Shown: positions 36,830 through 45,152 of the stretch, piece by piece | Layout: every line of letters begins with the position of its first letter | Position numbering within the stretch: the stretch's first letter is position 1 | Assembly: GCA_024642525.1 (NCBI GenBank) | Contig: JAHEAX010000059.1 | Location: forward strand, 1-64,000 | Reading direction: 5' to 3' | DNA length: 64,000 nt | Source of the DNA: Erythrobacteraceae bacterium | Lineage (GTDB): Bacteria > Pseudomonadota > Alphaproteobacteria > Sphingomonadales > Sphingomonadaceae | The notes under the pieces: model-generated | Databases searched by the model: none | What the model was told of the DNA's origin: nothing | The model's input: only the letters and a program-made list of their open reading frames with translations | Position numbers and translations under genes: made by a program

Positions 36830-36858
36830 CCGCCCGAACTGAAATCCAGGGGAAATCC

Positions 36859-37914
36859 ATGTCCGTCAATACCAAGAACTGGCAGGAACTTAAAAAACCC
36901 AACAGCCTTGAAATCAAGGAAGGTGGCGAAGGCAAGCGCAAGACCACTTTCGTGGCTGAGCCTCTCGAGCGTGGCTACGGCCTCACTCTGGGCAACGCGC
37001 TTCGCCGAGTGCTTCTTTCCTCGCTCCAGGGCGCGGCAATTACCTCGATCAAGATCGAAAACGTTCTTCACGAATTTTCGTCGCTTGCCGGCGTTCGCGA
37101 AGATGTGACCGACATCGTCCTCAACGTGAAACAGATCGCGCTGAAGATGGAAGGCGAAGGCCCCAAGCGCCTGCAGCTTTCCGCAACCGGCCCTGCCACC
37201 GTCAAGGCTGGCGATATCGCCGTGTCGGGTGACATCGAAGTGATGAACAAGGATCTCGTGATCTGCCATCTCGATGAAGGCGCGAACTTCAACATGGAAC
37301 TGACCGCGGATGTCGGAAGCGGCTATGTGCCTGCTGTGGCCAACCGCCCTGTCGATGCACCCATCGGCCTGATCCCGGTTGATTCGCTGTATTCGCCTGT
37401 TCGCCAGGTCAGCTACAAGGTCGAGAACGCCCGCGTTGGCCAGGAACTCGACTATGACAAGCTGAGCCTGACGATCGAAACCGACGGCACCGTCACCCCT
37501 GAAGATGCAGTGGCCTATGCCGCCCGTATCCTGCAGGACCAGTTGACGTTGTTCGTCCACTTCGAAGACGGCATTCCGCAGCCTACTTCGGCAATGATCG
37601 GCATGGCTGCCAAGCCGGAAGAATCCGATGCGAACCAGCTCAACCGTTACCTTCTCAAGAAGGTCGACGAGCTGGAACTGTCGGTCCGCAGCGCGAACTG
37701 CCTCAAGAACGACAACATCATCTACATCGGCGATCTGGTTCAGAAGACCGAAGCAGAGATGCTGCGCACGCCAAACTTCGGCCGCAAGTCCTTGAACGAA
37801 ATCAAGGAAGTGCTGTCGAGCATGGGTCTGCGCCTGGGTATGGACATCCCCGGATGGCCGCCTGAAAACATTGAAGAAATGGCCAAGAAGCTCGAACAGG
37901 AACTGCTCGGCTAA
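36859..37914 (+). CDS. rpoA: RNA polymerase alpha subunit
   Basis: Alpha dimerises to start RNA polymerase assembly and its C-terminal domain contacts UP elements and activators. The 351-residue product has '[20 protein letters not shown]' and '[20 protein letters not shown]' in the N-terminal domain and an alphaCTD with '[20 protein letters not shown]' and '[14 protein letters not shown]', holding the DNA-binding arginine and asparagine. ATG at 36859 gives the usual start. Confidence 0.98.
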   Translation: MSVNTKNWQELKKPNSLEIKEGGEGKRKTTFVAEPLERGYGLTLGNALRRVLLSSLQGAAITSIKIENVLHEFSSLAGVREDVTDIVLNVKQIALKMEGEGPKRLQLSATGPATVKAGDIAVSGDIEVMNKDLVICHLDEGANFNMELTADVGSGYVPAVANRPVDAPIGLIPVDSLYSPVRQVSYKVENARVGQELDYDKLSLTIETDGTVTPEDAVAYAARILQDQLTLFVHFEDGIPQPTSAMIGMAAKPEESDANQLNRYLLKKVDELELSVRSANCLKNDNIIYIGDLVQKTEAEMLRTPNFGRKSLNEIKEVLSSMGLRLGMDIPGWPPENIEEMAKKLEQELLG

Positions 37915-37998
37915 TTTAAATTGGGTGAAGGTGGCGACCATGACGGCCACCGGGATGGGGGTACCTGATACGGCCCCCCTACGAACGGAGTAAAGAAT

Positions 37999-38424
37999 AT
38001 GCGTCACGGTATTTCACAGCGTAAGCTTTCGCGTAAATCGGGCCACCGCAAGGCCCTGTTCCGCAACATGGCCGATGCGCTGGTAAAGCACGAACAGATC
38101 ATGACGACCTTGCCGAAAGCCAAGGAACTGCGTCCTTATGTTGAAAAGCTGGTTACGCTCGCAAAGCGTGGTGGCCTTTCCAACCGTCGTCTCGCCGCTG
38201 CGCGGATGAACGACGATGCGCAGGTCAAGAAACTGTTCAGTGAAATGGCTGACCGTTACAGCGACCGTGAAGGCGGCTACCTGCGGATTATCAAGGCCGG
38301 CATTCGCGCTGGCGACGCTTCGCAGATGGCCGTTATCGAATTCGTTGACCGCGATGTCGATGCCAAGGGCAAGGACAGCGGTCCGGTCATGAACCAGGAC
38401 GAAGAAGAGTTCGAAGACGCATAA
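37999..38424 (+). CDS. rplQ: 50S ribosomal protein L17
   Basis: L17 is a 50S protein close to the tunnel exit. The 141-residue product begins '[20 protein letters not shown]' and has '[20 protein letters not shown]', then a short acidic end '[10 protein letters not shown]'. Last gene of the alpha operon; a strong terminator follows. Confidence 0.97.
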   Translation: MRHGISQRKLSRKSGHRKALFRNMADALVKHEQIMTTLPKAKELRPYVEKLVTLAKRGGLSNRRLAAARMNDDAQVKKLFSEMADRYSDREGGYLRIIKAGIRAGDASQMAVIEFVDRDVDAKGKDSGPVMNQDEEEFEDA

Positions 38425-38449
38425 GGCGTTTTCAGCACAGTCACCGAGT

Positions 38450-38477
38450 GGGCCGGGGGGTAACCTCCGGCCCTTTT
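38450..38477 (+). terminator. Rho-independent terminator after rplQ
   Basis: GGGCCGGGGG pairs with CCTCCGGCCC (one G-T) around a GTAA tetraloop and is followed by TTTTCGTTTT. It ends the alpha operon. Confidence 0.9.
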
Positions 38478-38517
38478 CGTTTTGACTTCGGGCGGGCATG
38501 GCCGCAAGTCTGTGGTT

Positions 38518-39885
38518 ATGAAAGCCATGAAGATCGCAGGCCTTGCGCTGCTATTCACCGTTCCCGCCGCGGCGCAGGAAAAAGCTGCGCCCACACCTTA
38601 TGAAAGGGCGCTTGCCGCCGGGTACAAGGCGCTGATGGCCTGCGGTGCAGTTGCCAGTGCCGAACGGGCAGGGGGCAAACGCACGGTCGGCAGCATTTAC
38701 GATTATGAATTTCAGGGTGTTTACCCGAATTTCGATCCTTTCATCCGGGATCTTGTAACCTTTGAATATCGCGATGGTGCTGATGGGCCGCTGTACCATT
38801 TTGCGGTGGAGTGGGACGATGCGATGCCGCCGCGCGTGGCAATCAACACAGCTGACAAGGGCTGTTCGGTGATGCCGATCGGTTTCGTCCCTGATGCGTC
38901 CGAAACACGGGTCAATGCCGCGAACGAGCCAACGCCTGCAGGGCTGAATGCTGGCTCGGTAAGCGCAGACACAGCTGCATTGAAGGCAGTGGTTGAAACT
39001 ACGCTGGAACCGGGCGGCGCAATGGGCGGTGTGACCACGGGCCTGGTTGTGGTGAGGGGCGGAAAGATTGTCTCTGAAGCCTATATCGATGGCTTCGGTC
39101 CCAAGGTGCCGCAACGGACGTGGTCTGTTGCCAAGAGCATCGCTGCAACTTTAGTCGGCGCAGCAGTGCAGCGCGGGGAAATCGACGTCATGGCGCCAGC
39201 ACAAATCAGTGCATGGCAGGTTGGAAATGACCCGAGGTCCGCCATTACGGTCGATAACCTGCTGCGCATGGCATCGGGCCGCTATTCCGATACGGCGGGC
39301 AACCGGACTGACCCGATCTATTGGGGCGGGGCAACGGTGGATGAACGCGCGATAACATGGCCCATCGTGAACCCGCCCGGCACAGTGTTTCGCTATGCCA
39401 ATAATGATACTCTGGCTGCCGTAAAGGCGATCCAGCCCGGGTTCGCCAAACATCCGCCAGCCGAGCTGTTTGCAGAGCTGGGGATGGACAGCACCGTTGC
39501 TGAAACCGACTGGCAGGGAAATTACGTGCTTTCAAGCCAGGTGTGGTCAACCGCACGTGACCTTGCGCAACTGGGTCAGCTTTACCTCGCTGACGGCGTC
39601 TGGAAAGGAAGGCGCATCCTGCCTGAAGGCTGGCGTTCCTATATTTCAGCGCCTGATGGGCCGCAGCCCGAAGGCGAGCTTGGCTATGGTGCTGGCTTCT
39701 GGCTGTTCAACAATTCAGCCGGCATACCGGCAGATACTTTCGTCGGGATTGGCAATCGCGGCCAGTATCTGGTGGTGGTCCCCAGCCTTGACACGGTGAT
39801 CGTGCGGCGCGGGGAAGACCCCGTTGGCAACCGGTTCGACATTGCGGAGTTCACGCGGGAAATTCTCGCCGCACTAGCAAAGTAA
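38518..39885 (+). CDS. Secreted serine hydrolase, class C beta-lactamase fold
   Basis: The product is about 455 residues with a signal peptide ending 'VPAAAQ'. The beta-lactamase-type domain has the nucleophile motif S-x-x-K as 'WSVAKSIAATLVG' (Ser203 from this start) and the Y-x-N motif in 'FRYANNDTL', so catalytic residues are present. About 140 residues precede the domain and resemble no family I know. Family members are esterases, D-peptidases or beta-lactamases; the substrate is not predictable. ATG at 38518 is used; 38527 is possible. Confidence 0.82.
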   Translation: MKAMKIAGLALLFTVPAAAQEKAAPTPYERALAAGYKALMACGAVASAERAGGKRTVGSIYDYEFQGVYPNFDPFIRDLVTFEYRDGADGPLYHFAVEWDDAMPPRVAINTADKGCSVMPIGFVPDASETRVNAANEPTPAGLNAGSVSADTAALKAVVETTLEPGGAMGGVTTGLVVVRGGKIVSEAYIDGFGPKVPQRTWSVAKSIAATLVGAAVQRGEIDVMAPAQISAWQVGNDPRSAITVDNLLRMASGRYSDTAGNRTDPIYWGGATVDERAITWPIVNPPGTVFRYANNDTLAAVKAIQPGFAKHPPAELFAELGMDSTVAETDWQGNYVLSSQVWSTARDLAQLGQLYLADGVWKGRRILPEGWRSYISAPDGPQPEGELGYGAGFWLFNNSAGIPADTFVGIGNRGQYLVVVPSLDTVIVRRGEDPVGNRFDIAEFTREILAALAK

Positions 39886-39982
39886 GGCAGGGTTCCGGTT
39901 CTTCCGGAAGGAACAGTTGCAATGTGATTTGAGCAGGTTACTGTCCTGACCAGTCGCAGCTTTTCCCTGGAGTCCTCCCCCG

Positions 39983-42136
39983 ATGATCCGCACCACTTTG
40001 TTGGCAGGCGCTGCCTGCCTGCTTGCCGCTCCGCTTGCCGCACAGGAGGCTTCTTTGCCGCAATATCCTGAAACCCGCACCGAAGGCACAGTCGAAACCA
40101 TCTTCGGTGAAGATGTGGCAGACCCCTATCGCTGGCTGGAGGCCGATGTCCGCAACGACACGCAGGTTGCAGGCTGGGTCACGCAGCAGAACGAAGTTAC
40201 CGAAGCCTATCTTGGCACGCTGCCGGGCAATGCATGGTTCAAGCAGAAGCTTGGCGAATTGCTGGATTACGAACGTTTCGGCATCCCTGTGAAAAAGGGC
40301 TCGCGCTATTTCTACAACCATAATTCGGGCCTGCAGAACCAGTCGCCGCTTTATGTGCAGGATTCGCTGACAAGCGAACGCCGTTTGCTGATCGACCCCA
40401 ACACATGGGCCAAGGACGGCGCAACGGCATTGTCCGACTGGTCGCCATCGCCTGATGGCAAATACCTGCTCTACAGCGTGCAGGACGGCGGAACGGACTG
40501 GCGTATCCTGAGCGTGATGGACGTTGCCACCGGCAAGAAGCTGGATGATGAAATCAAATGGGCCAAGTTTACCGGCCTTGCATGGGTTGGCGAAGAAGGC
40601 TTCTTGTATTCCCGTTTCCCCGAACCGGAAGCCGGTCAGGATTTTCAGGCGCTGAATTACAACCAGGCGCTTTATTATCACAAGCTGGGCACGCCGCAGG
40701 CGCAGGACGTGATGGTTTTTTCGACACCTGACGAACCAAAGCGCGGCAATGGCGCGGGCGTCACCAGTGATGGCCGCTGGGCCGTCATCAGCAGTTCTTT
40801 CGGCACCGATGCCAGACAGGAAATCAACGTAATCGATCTTGAGGCGCGCGGTGAAAAGGGATGGGCAACGCGCAAGCTGGTTCCCGGCTTCGACAATGCG
40901 TGGAACGCCATCGGCGCCGTGGATGGCACGATGTATTTCGTGACCAACAAGGATGCTCCAAAGTACAAACTCGTCTCCATCGATCTCGATGATGCCGATG
41001 CGGAATGGGAAACCGTCATTCCTGAAAGCGATCAGCCGATCGACGGCTCCTCCATTGTCGGGGACAAGTTGGTCGTCACATATCTGAAGGATGCAACCAC
41101 GCGGGCGGCCACTTTCAGCATGGATGGCACACCGCAGGCAGATATTGCTCTGGGCGCGCTTGGCACTGCCAGCGGACTGCGCGGTAAATTCGGCGATTCC
41201 GAAACATTCTATACGTTCACCAGCTTCAACCAGCCCGGCGCGATCTACAGGCTGGATCTCGCCACCGGCGAAACAACGCCCTTCGCTTCGCCGAAGCTGA
41301 CATTCGACCCAGCCAATTATGTCGTGGAACAGCAGTTCTATGCATCGAAGGATGGCACCAAGGTGCCGATGTTCATCGTGCGCAGCAAGGAACTGGCTGA
41401 CACCAAGACCGCGGCCCCCACAATGCTCTATGGCTATGGCGGGTTCGACATTTCACTCACCCCTGGCTTTTCCTCCACCGCAATGGCGTGGCTGGAAGCT
41501 GGCGGAGTTTATGTGGTGGCCAACATCCGGGGTGGTGGTGAATATGGCAAGGAATGGCACGATGGCGGCCGACTGGCCAACAAGCAGAACGTGTTTGATG
41601 ATTTCATCGCTGCTGGCGAATATCTCAAGGCGAGCGGCATAACCACGGCTGACGGTCTTGCCATTCGTGGCGGTTCGAATGGAGGGCTTCTGGTCGGCGC
41701 AGTGACCAACCAGCGACCTGATCTGGTCGATGCGGCGCAGGCGGCTGTTGGTGTAATGGATATGCTGCGCTTTGACCGGTGGACCGCTGGCCGATACTGG
41801 GTCGACGATTATGGCTATCCTTCGAAGGAAGCGGATTTCAAGGTGCTGCGCAGCTATTCGCCCTATCACAACATCCGCAGCGGCGTGGATTACCCGGCTG
41901 TGCTGGTGACCACGGCGGATACGGATGACCGCGTGGTTCCGGGCCACAGCTTCAAATATGCTGCTGCCTTGCAAGCCGCCGATCTCGGTGAAAAACCGCA
42001 CCTCATCCGCATTGAAACACGCGCTGGCCACGGTTCGGGCAAGCCGACCGACAAGGTGATCGAGGAAGGCGCCGATGTGCTGAGCTTCCTCGGTTACTGG
42101 ACGGGGCTGAAGGTTCCTCAAGCAAGCGGCGAATGA
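39983..42136 (+). CDS. Periplasmic prolyl oligopeptidase (S9A)
   Basis: This serine peptidase cleaves after proline in short peptides. The 717-residue protein has a signal peptide ending 'AAPLAAQ', a seven-bladed propeller that limits substrate size, and an alpha/beta-hydrolase domain with the nucleophile in 'IRGGSNGGLLVGAV' (Ser565), the Asp in 'TTADTDDRVVPGHSFKYAA' and the His in 'TRAGHGSGKP'. 'DPYRWLE' near the N-terminus is typical. It probably helps use peptides from outside. It lies 97 bases after the hydrolase gene. Confidence 0.92.
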   Translation: MIRTTLLAGAACLLAAPLAAQEASLPQYPETRTEGTVETIFGEDVADPYRWLEADVRNDTQVAGWVTQQNEVTEAYLGTLPGNAWFKQKLGELLDYERFGIPVKKGSRYFYNHNSGLQNQSPLYVQDSLTSERRLLIDPNTWAKDGATALSDWSPSPDGKYLLYSVQDGGTDWRILSVMDVATGKKLDDEIKWAKFTGLAWVGEEGFLYSRFPEPEAGQDFQALNYNQALYYHKLGTPQAQDVMVFSTPDEPKRGNGAGVTSDGRWAVISSSFGTDARQEINVIDLEARGEKGWATRKLVPGFDNAWNAIGAVDGTMYFVTNKDAPKYKLVSIDLDDADAEWETVIPESDQPIDGSSIVGDKLVVTYLKDATTRAATFSMDGTPQADIALGALGTASGLRGKFGDSETFYTFTSFNQPGAIYRLDLATGETTPFASPKLTFDPANYVVEQQFYASKDGTKVPMFIVRSKELADTKTAAPTMLYGYGGFDISLTPGFSSTAMAWLEAGGVYVVANIRGGGEYGKEWHDGGRLANKQNVFDDFIAAGEYLKASGITTADGLAIRGGSNGGLLVGAVTNQRPDLVDAAQAAVGVMDMLRFDRWTAGRYWVDDYGYPSKEADFKVLRSYSPYHNIRSGVDYPAVLVTTADTDDRVVPGHSFKYAAALQAADLGEKPHLIRIETRAGHGSGKPTDKVIEEGADVLSFLGYWTGLKVPQASGE

Positions 42137-42145
42137 GCTGACAAT

Positions 42146-42200
42146 CTGTCAATCAGCGATGTTCAGGAAAGTATCTATTTTTATGAACATCGCCTGACAG
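42146..42200. repeat. Long interrupted inverted repeat
   Basis: CTGTCA-GCGATGTTCA and TGAACATCGC-TGACAG form a 16-bp interrupted dyad around an 18-base AT-rich centre (10 bp perfect at the inner arms). It lies 10 bases after the prolyl oligopeptidase gene and could be its terminator, though no T-run follows, or a regulatory or mobile-element-derived palindrome. Confidence 0.6.
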
Positions 42201-42288
42201 GCCAATTCAGGCAAGCATCACCGCGAATCACTTAGAAGGGGTTCAACGCCAGGGCATTCCCGCACTGGCCAGAAGCGAGGACCCCCTC

Positions 42289-42843
42289 ATGAAGACCATT
42301 TCCAAAGCCCTCATCGGAACCGTCGCCGCTGGAGCGATGGCGATGACTTCCGCAACCCCCGCATTCGCTCGCGACCGCGATGACGGCATCAGTGCCGGCG
42401 ACATCATTGCAGGCGCTGTCATTCTTGGCGGCATTGCGGCTGTGGCATCTGCCGCTGGCAACAACCGCGGATATGACCGCGATTACCGCTATAACGACCG
42501 CAATTATCGCAGTGGTTATGGCCAGGGCAGCCCTCGTGCCGCGGTCGAACAATGTGTTCGTGCAGCGCAGCGGGATGCAAGACGTGCTGGCTATCGCAAT
42601 GCCCAGGTTACCCAGATCCGCGACGTGGATGACACGCGTTACGGCTGGAAGGTAAAGGGCACCATCGAAGTGCAGGGCCAGCGCGGCTACGCCTACGGCA
42701 ACCGGTATAACGACCGCTATGACAACCGTTATGACAATCGTGGCTACCGTTCGGCGAATTACGATAGTGGCCGGTTCACTTGCGATGTTTCGCGTGGCCG
42801 GGTGGTCGATCTCGACTTCCGCGGCGTGCGCGGCCTGAGCTGA
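42289..42843 (+). CDS. Secreted Arg/Tyr/Asn-rich protein, unknown (paralogue 1)
   Basis: The 184-residue product has a signal peptide ending 'ATPAFA', a glycine-rich hydrophobic segment 'GDIIAGAVILGGIAAVASAA', and a disordered Tyr/Arg/Asp/Asn-rich region ('RYNDRYDNRYDNRGYR') around a compact domain with two cysteines ('VEQCVRAAQRDARRAG' and 'FTCDVSRGRV'). Function unknown; the hydrophobic stretch may anchor it in a membrane. The next gene is a clear paralogue with the same plan. Confidence 0.65.
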   Translation: MKTISKALIGTVAAGAMAMTSATPAFARDRDDGISAGDIIAGAVILGGIAAVASAAGNNRGYDRDYRYNDRNYRSGYGQGSPRAAVEQCVRAAQRDARRAGYRNAQVTQIRDVDDTRYGWKVKGTIEVQGQRGYAYGNRYNDRYDNRYDNRGYRSANYDSGRFTCDVSRGRVVDLDFRGVRGLS

Positions 42844-42864
42844 TTATTGAAGAAGTGACTGCTG

Positions 42865-42896
42865 GGCGGTTCAGGCTGATGAAAGCCTGGGCCGCC
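42865..42896 (+). terminator. Hairpin between the two paralogous genes
   Basis: GGCGGTTCAGGCT pairs with AGCCTGGGCCGCC (two G-T pairs) around a 6-base loop. It is terminator-like but lacks a T-run, so it may only stabilise or partly end the first transcript. Confidence 0.5.
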
Positions 42897-42955
42897 TAGT
42901 TCTGCCTGCAATATTGCGGCATTATGCCGACAGATTCATCAAAGGGATCAAATCG

Positions 42956-43783
42956 ATGACGCGCATTTCCCGTTTTCCTGCCATTGCTGCAGTTGCAGCG
43001 GCCGTTTCGATGGCGGCAACGCCCGCCGCGGCAGCAGAACTGAATGTCAGCCGTTCGAGCGTTTCTGCACCTGCTTATGCTGCGTGGGATTCCGACAGCG
43101 AAAATGCGGCTGCCCATCGCCGGTATCGCGGCTACCGCGACCGGACCAGCGTAGGCGATGTTCTGGCAGGCGTTCTGATTATCGGCACCGTCGCGGCTGT
43201 GGCCAGTGCGGCTTCAAAGTCGAACAGGGACGGCGGCTATCGTGGGCAACCATACCCTTCGCGTCCCTATCCCGACCGCCCTTATGATTACCGCGCCGAC
43301 CGCGGCAATGACCGGTACAACGACAGCCGTGGCATTGATCGCGCGGTCAACATGTGTGTCCGCGAAGTTGAGCGAGACGTCCGTGTGCGCGGTGTGAATG
43401 AAGTTGAACGGTCCGGAGATGGCTGGCGCGTTTCTGGCACGCTCTACAATGGCGATGCTTTCGACTGCACGCTGGGGGCAGATGGCCGAATTGACGACAT
43501 CAATTATTCGGGCCGCGATCTTGGCCGGAATGACCGCATTCAGAACGGACAGGGCGAAGATCGCCAATGGAGCGACGATCGTTATGCCAATGCGTGGGGT
43601 AATGCCCCGCAGCGCACTGCCAGCGCGCCAGCCGCCAACATGCCCGCCTATCCCGGTGGCCCGGTTGACGGTTCTGACGGTTACGAGGCGGATAGCGGCA
43701 TCGATACTGACCCGGGCGATGGCTATGTCGATGAAAGCGCCAATGGCGATGGCCGCTACGGCACTTCGGGTGTCGATAGCTAA
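42956..43783 (+). CDS. Secreted Arg/Tyr-rich protein, unknown (paralogue 2)
   Basis: The 275-residue product has a signal peptide ('ATPAAAAE'), the same glycine-rich segment as its neighbour ('GDVLAGVLIIGTVAAVASAA'), a tail of Pro/Arg/Tyr/Asp repeats, and the same two-cysteine domain ('MCVREVERDVRVRGVNE', 'DGWRVSGTLYNGD', 'FDCTLGADGRIDDINY'). It adds an acidic C-terminal extension of about 70 residues. ATG at 42956 has AAAGGGA upstream. Function unknown. It ends 12 bases before the convergent TRIC gene. Confidence 0.7.
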   Translation: MTRISRFPAIAAVAAAVSMAATPAAAAELNVSRSSVSAPAYAAWDSDSENAAAHRRYRGYRDRTSVGDVLAGVLIIGTVAAVASAASKSNRDGGYRGQPYPSRPYPDRPYDYRADRGNDRYNDSRGIDRAVNMCVREVERDVRVRGVNEVERSGDGWRVSGTLYNGDAFDCTLGADGRIDDINYSGRDLGRNDRIQNGQGEDRQWSDDRYANAWGNAPQRTASAPAANMPAYPGGPVDGSDGYEADSGIDTDPGDGYVDESANGDGRYGTSGVDS

Positions 43784-43795
43784 GCTGCAGTCCGG

Positions 43796-44428
43796 TTAGG
43801 TTCCAGTTTCCTCGCCCTGTTCGTCATCATAGGCGGGCAGGGCGAGTTTCCATCTGATTGCAGCGCCGCGCATTGTGAAACCTGCGGCCCATGCAAGCGC
43901 CCATACCAGCAGGTCGGCAATGCCCAGGACAGAACCTGTCATGGTGACAAGAGCTGACAGGGCCGCAGCCGTCACGTAAAGTTCAGGGCGCATCAGGATT
44001 GACGGTTCGCCCGCAATCACATCGCGCACAACCCCGCCTGCACAGCCTGAAACGATGCCCAGCACCATGGCTGGCACGGGCGCAACGCCAAATGCCAGTG
44101 CTTTTGCGGTGCCGAGCACGGCAAAGGCTGCAAGCCCAGCAGCATCAGCCCATTCCAGCAATTCGCCTTCCCACCATCTGCGCGGCGTGAACCACGCAAT
44201 AAGCGCGGTCGCGAAGATGACCGGTGCTACCCACGGGTCACGCAGCCAGAATGCGGGCGTGCCGATCATCATGTCGCGCAGCGAGCCGCCGCCAACGCCG
44301 GTGATGAGCGCGAAAAATGCCATGGTCACGAATGTCTGTCGCAGACGTGCTGCCAGCAATGCGCCTGTCAGTGCGAAAATGGCCGTGCCAGCCAGGTCCA
44401 GTATGGGAGGGAGTGCTGGCGGGTTCAC
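43796..44428 (-). CDS. TRIC-family cation channel (YicG/UPF0126)
   Basis: Bacterial TRIC proteins are trimeric monovalent-cation channels of the inner membrane. The 210-residue product has seven hydrophobic helices and two symmetric repeats with 'LDLAGTAIFALTGALLAARL' and 'GVGGGSLRDMMIG', and 'VSGCAGGVVRDVIAGEPSIL' as the second repeat. The GTG at 44428 overlaps the PepSY stop codon (GTGA), so translation is coupled. The ORF track start at 44674 is unnecessarily long. Confidence 0.86.
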   Translation of the reverse strand: MNPPALPPILDLAGTAIFALTGALLAARLRQTFVTMAFFALITGVGGGSLRDMMIGTPAFWLRDPWVAPVIFATALIAWFTPRRWWEGELLEWADAAGLAAFAVLGTAKALAFGVAPVPAMVLGIVSGCAGGVVRDVIAGEPSILMRPELYVTAAALSALVTMTGSVLGIADLLVWALAWAAGFTMRGAAIRWKLALPAYDDEQGEETGT

Positions 44429-45126
44429 TTGGCCACTACCCTCGCCTTGCGCCTGCGGAACATCAGCACCGTGCCGAGTAAAGCGCCGATCACTGACAAT
44501 GCGGCGAAAAGTATCAGGATGGGGTGGGACGTATCTTCGCGTTCCTGAAGGTCCATGATGTGCAGGCCCCACATGAAGTCGAACAGCCGCCAGAACGGCG
44601 TCCTTACTGCTTCGATTTTGCCCGTGTCGCGGCCGACATAAACATTGGTGCCATCTGCAAGCGCCACTTGCCAAACGGGAATGGGCCTGCGGAAATCCAT
44701 CGGGACAGCGTCCGCGGCAAAGCCTGTCACGCTGCGAATCGTGTTGCCACCGGCGATGCCGGAGCGGACTATTTTGCGTGCATCATCTTCACTGGTGGGG
44801 GGCAGCAGCTTTCCCGCAGCCGAATAGCGTTCAATGCGCCCATCAGCATAAGTCGCCGTAGTTATCATTGCCCCGTCCCGCATACGCGTTTCAAGAGCGA
44901 TGGGCATTTCGCGTTGCTGGTCCATTGTATCGAACAAGGGGCCGGGGAAACCGGGCAGCGCCTGAGCGGGCTGTTCCAACTGGCGGTCGGTGCCGCGCAC
45001 TTCTTCGATCGGACGGCTGACCATGACGAGGCCGGTGATGGTCCACATCAGGATCGGCACGCCCACCAGCCAGCCAAGCCAGATATGCCAGCGCGCAAAG
45101 CGCCGCATCCAGTGTTGTTTGGCCAT
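44425..45126 (-). CDS. PepSY-domain membrane protein
   Basis: The 233-residue protein has an N-terminal helix ('WHIWLGWLVGVPILMWTITG'), a periplasmic region with PepSY-like features ('NVYVGRDTGKIEAVRTPF') and a C-terminal helix 'HPILILFAALSVIGALLGTV'. It resembles the simple PepSY-associated iron-regulated membrane proteins, sometimes involved in iron-siderophore reduction; here it is not next to a siderophore gene. ATG at 45126 is used. Two-thirds of the track ORF start is upstream noise. Confidence 0.75.
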   Translation of the reverse strand: MAKQHWMRRFARWHIWLGWLVGVPILMWTITGLVMVSRPIEEVRGTDRQLEQPAQALPGFPGPLFDTMDQQREMPIALETRMRDGAMITTATYADGRIERYSAAGKLLPPTSEDDARKIVRSGIAGGNTIRSVTGFAADAVPMDFRRPIPVWQVALADGTNVYVGRDTGKIEAVRTPFWRLFDFMWGLHIMDLQEREDTSHPILILFAALSVIGALLGTVLMFRRRKARVVAK

Positions 45127-45152
45127 TCCTAAACCTCGTCTTCCGGCCGCGA

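Noticed and set aside
44429-44674. N-terminal 82 residues of the TRIC ORF in the track
   Set aside because: They lie within the PepSY gene in another frame, and the GTGA junction is a better start.
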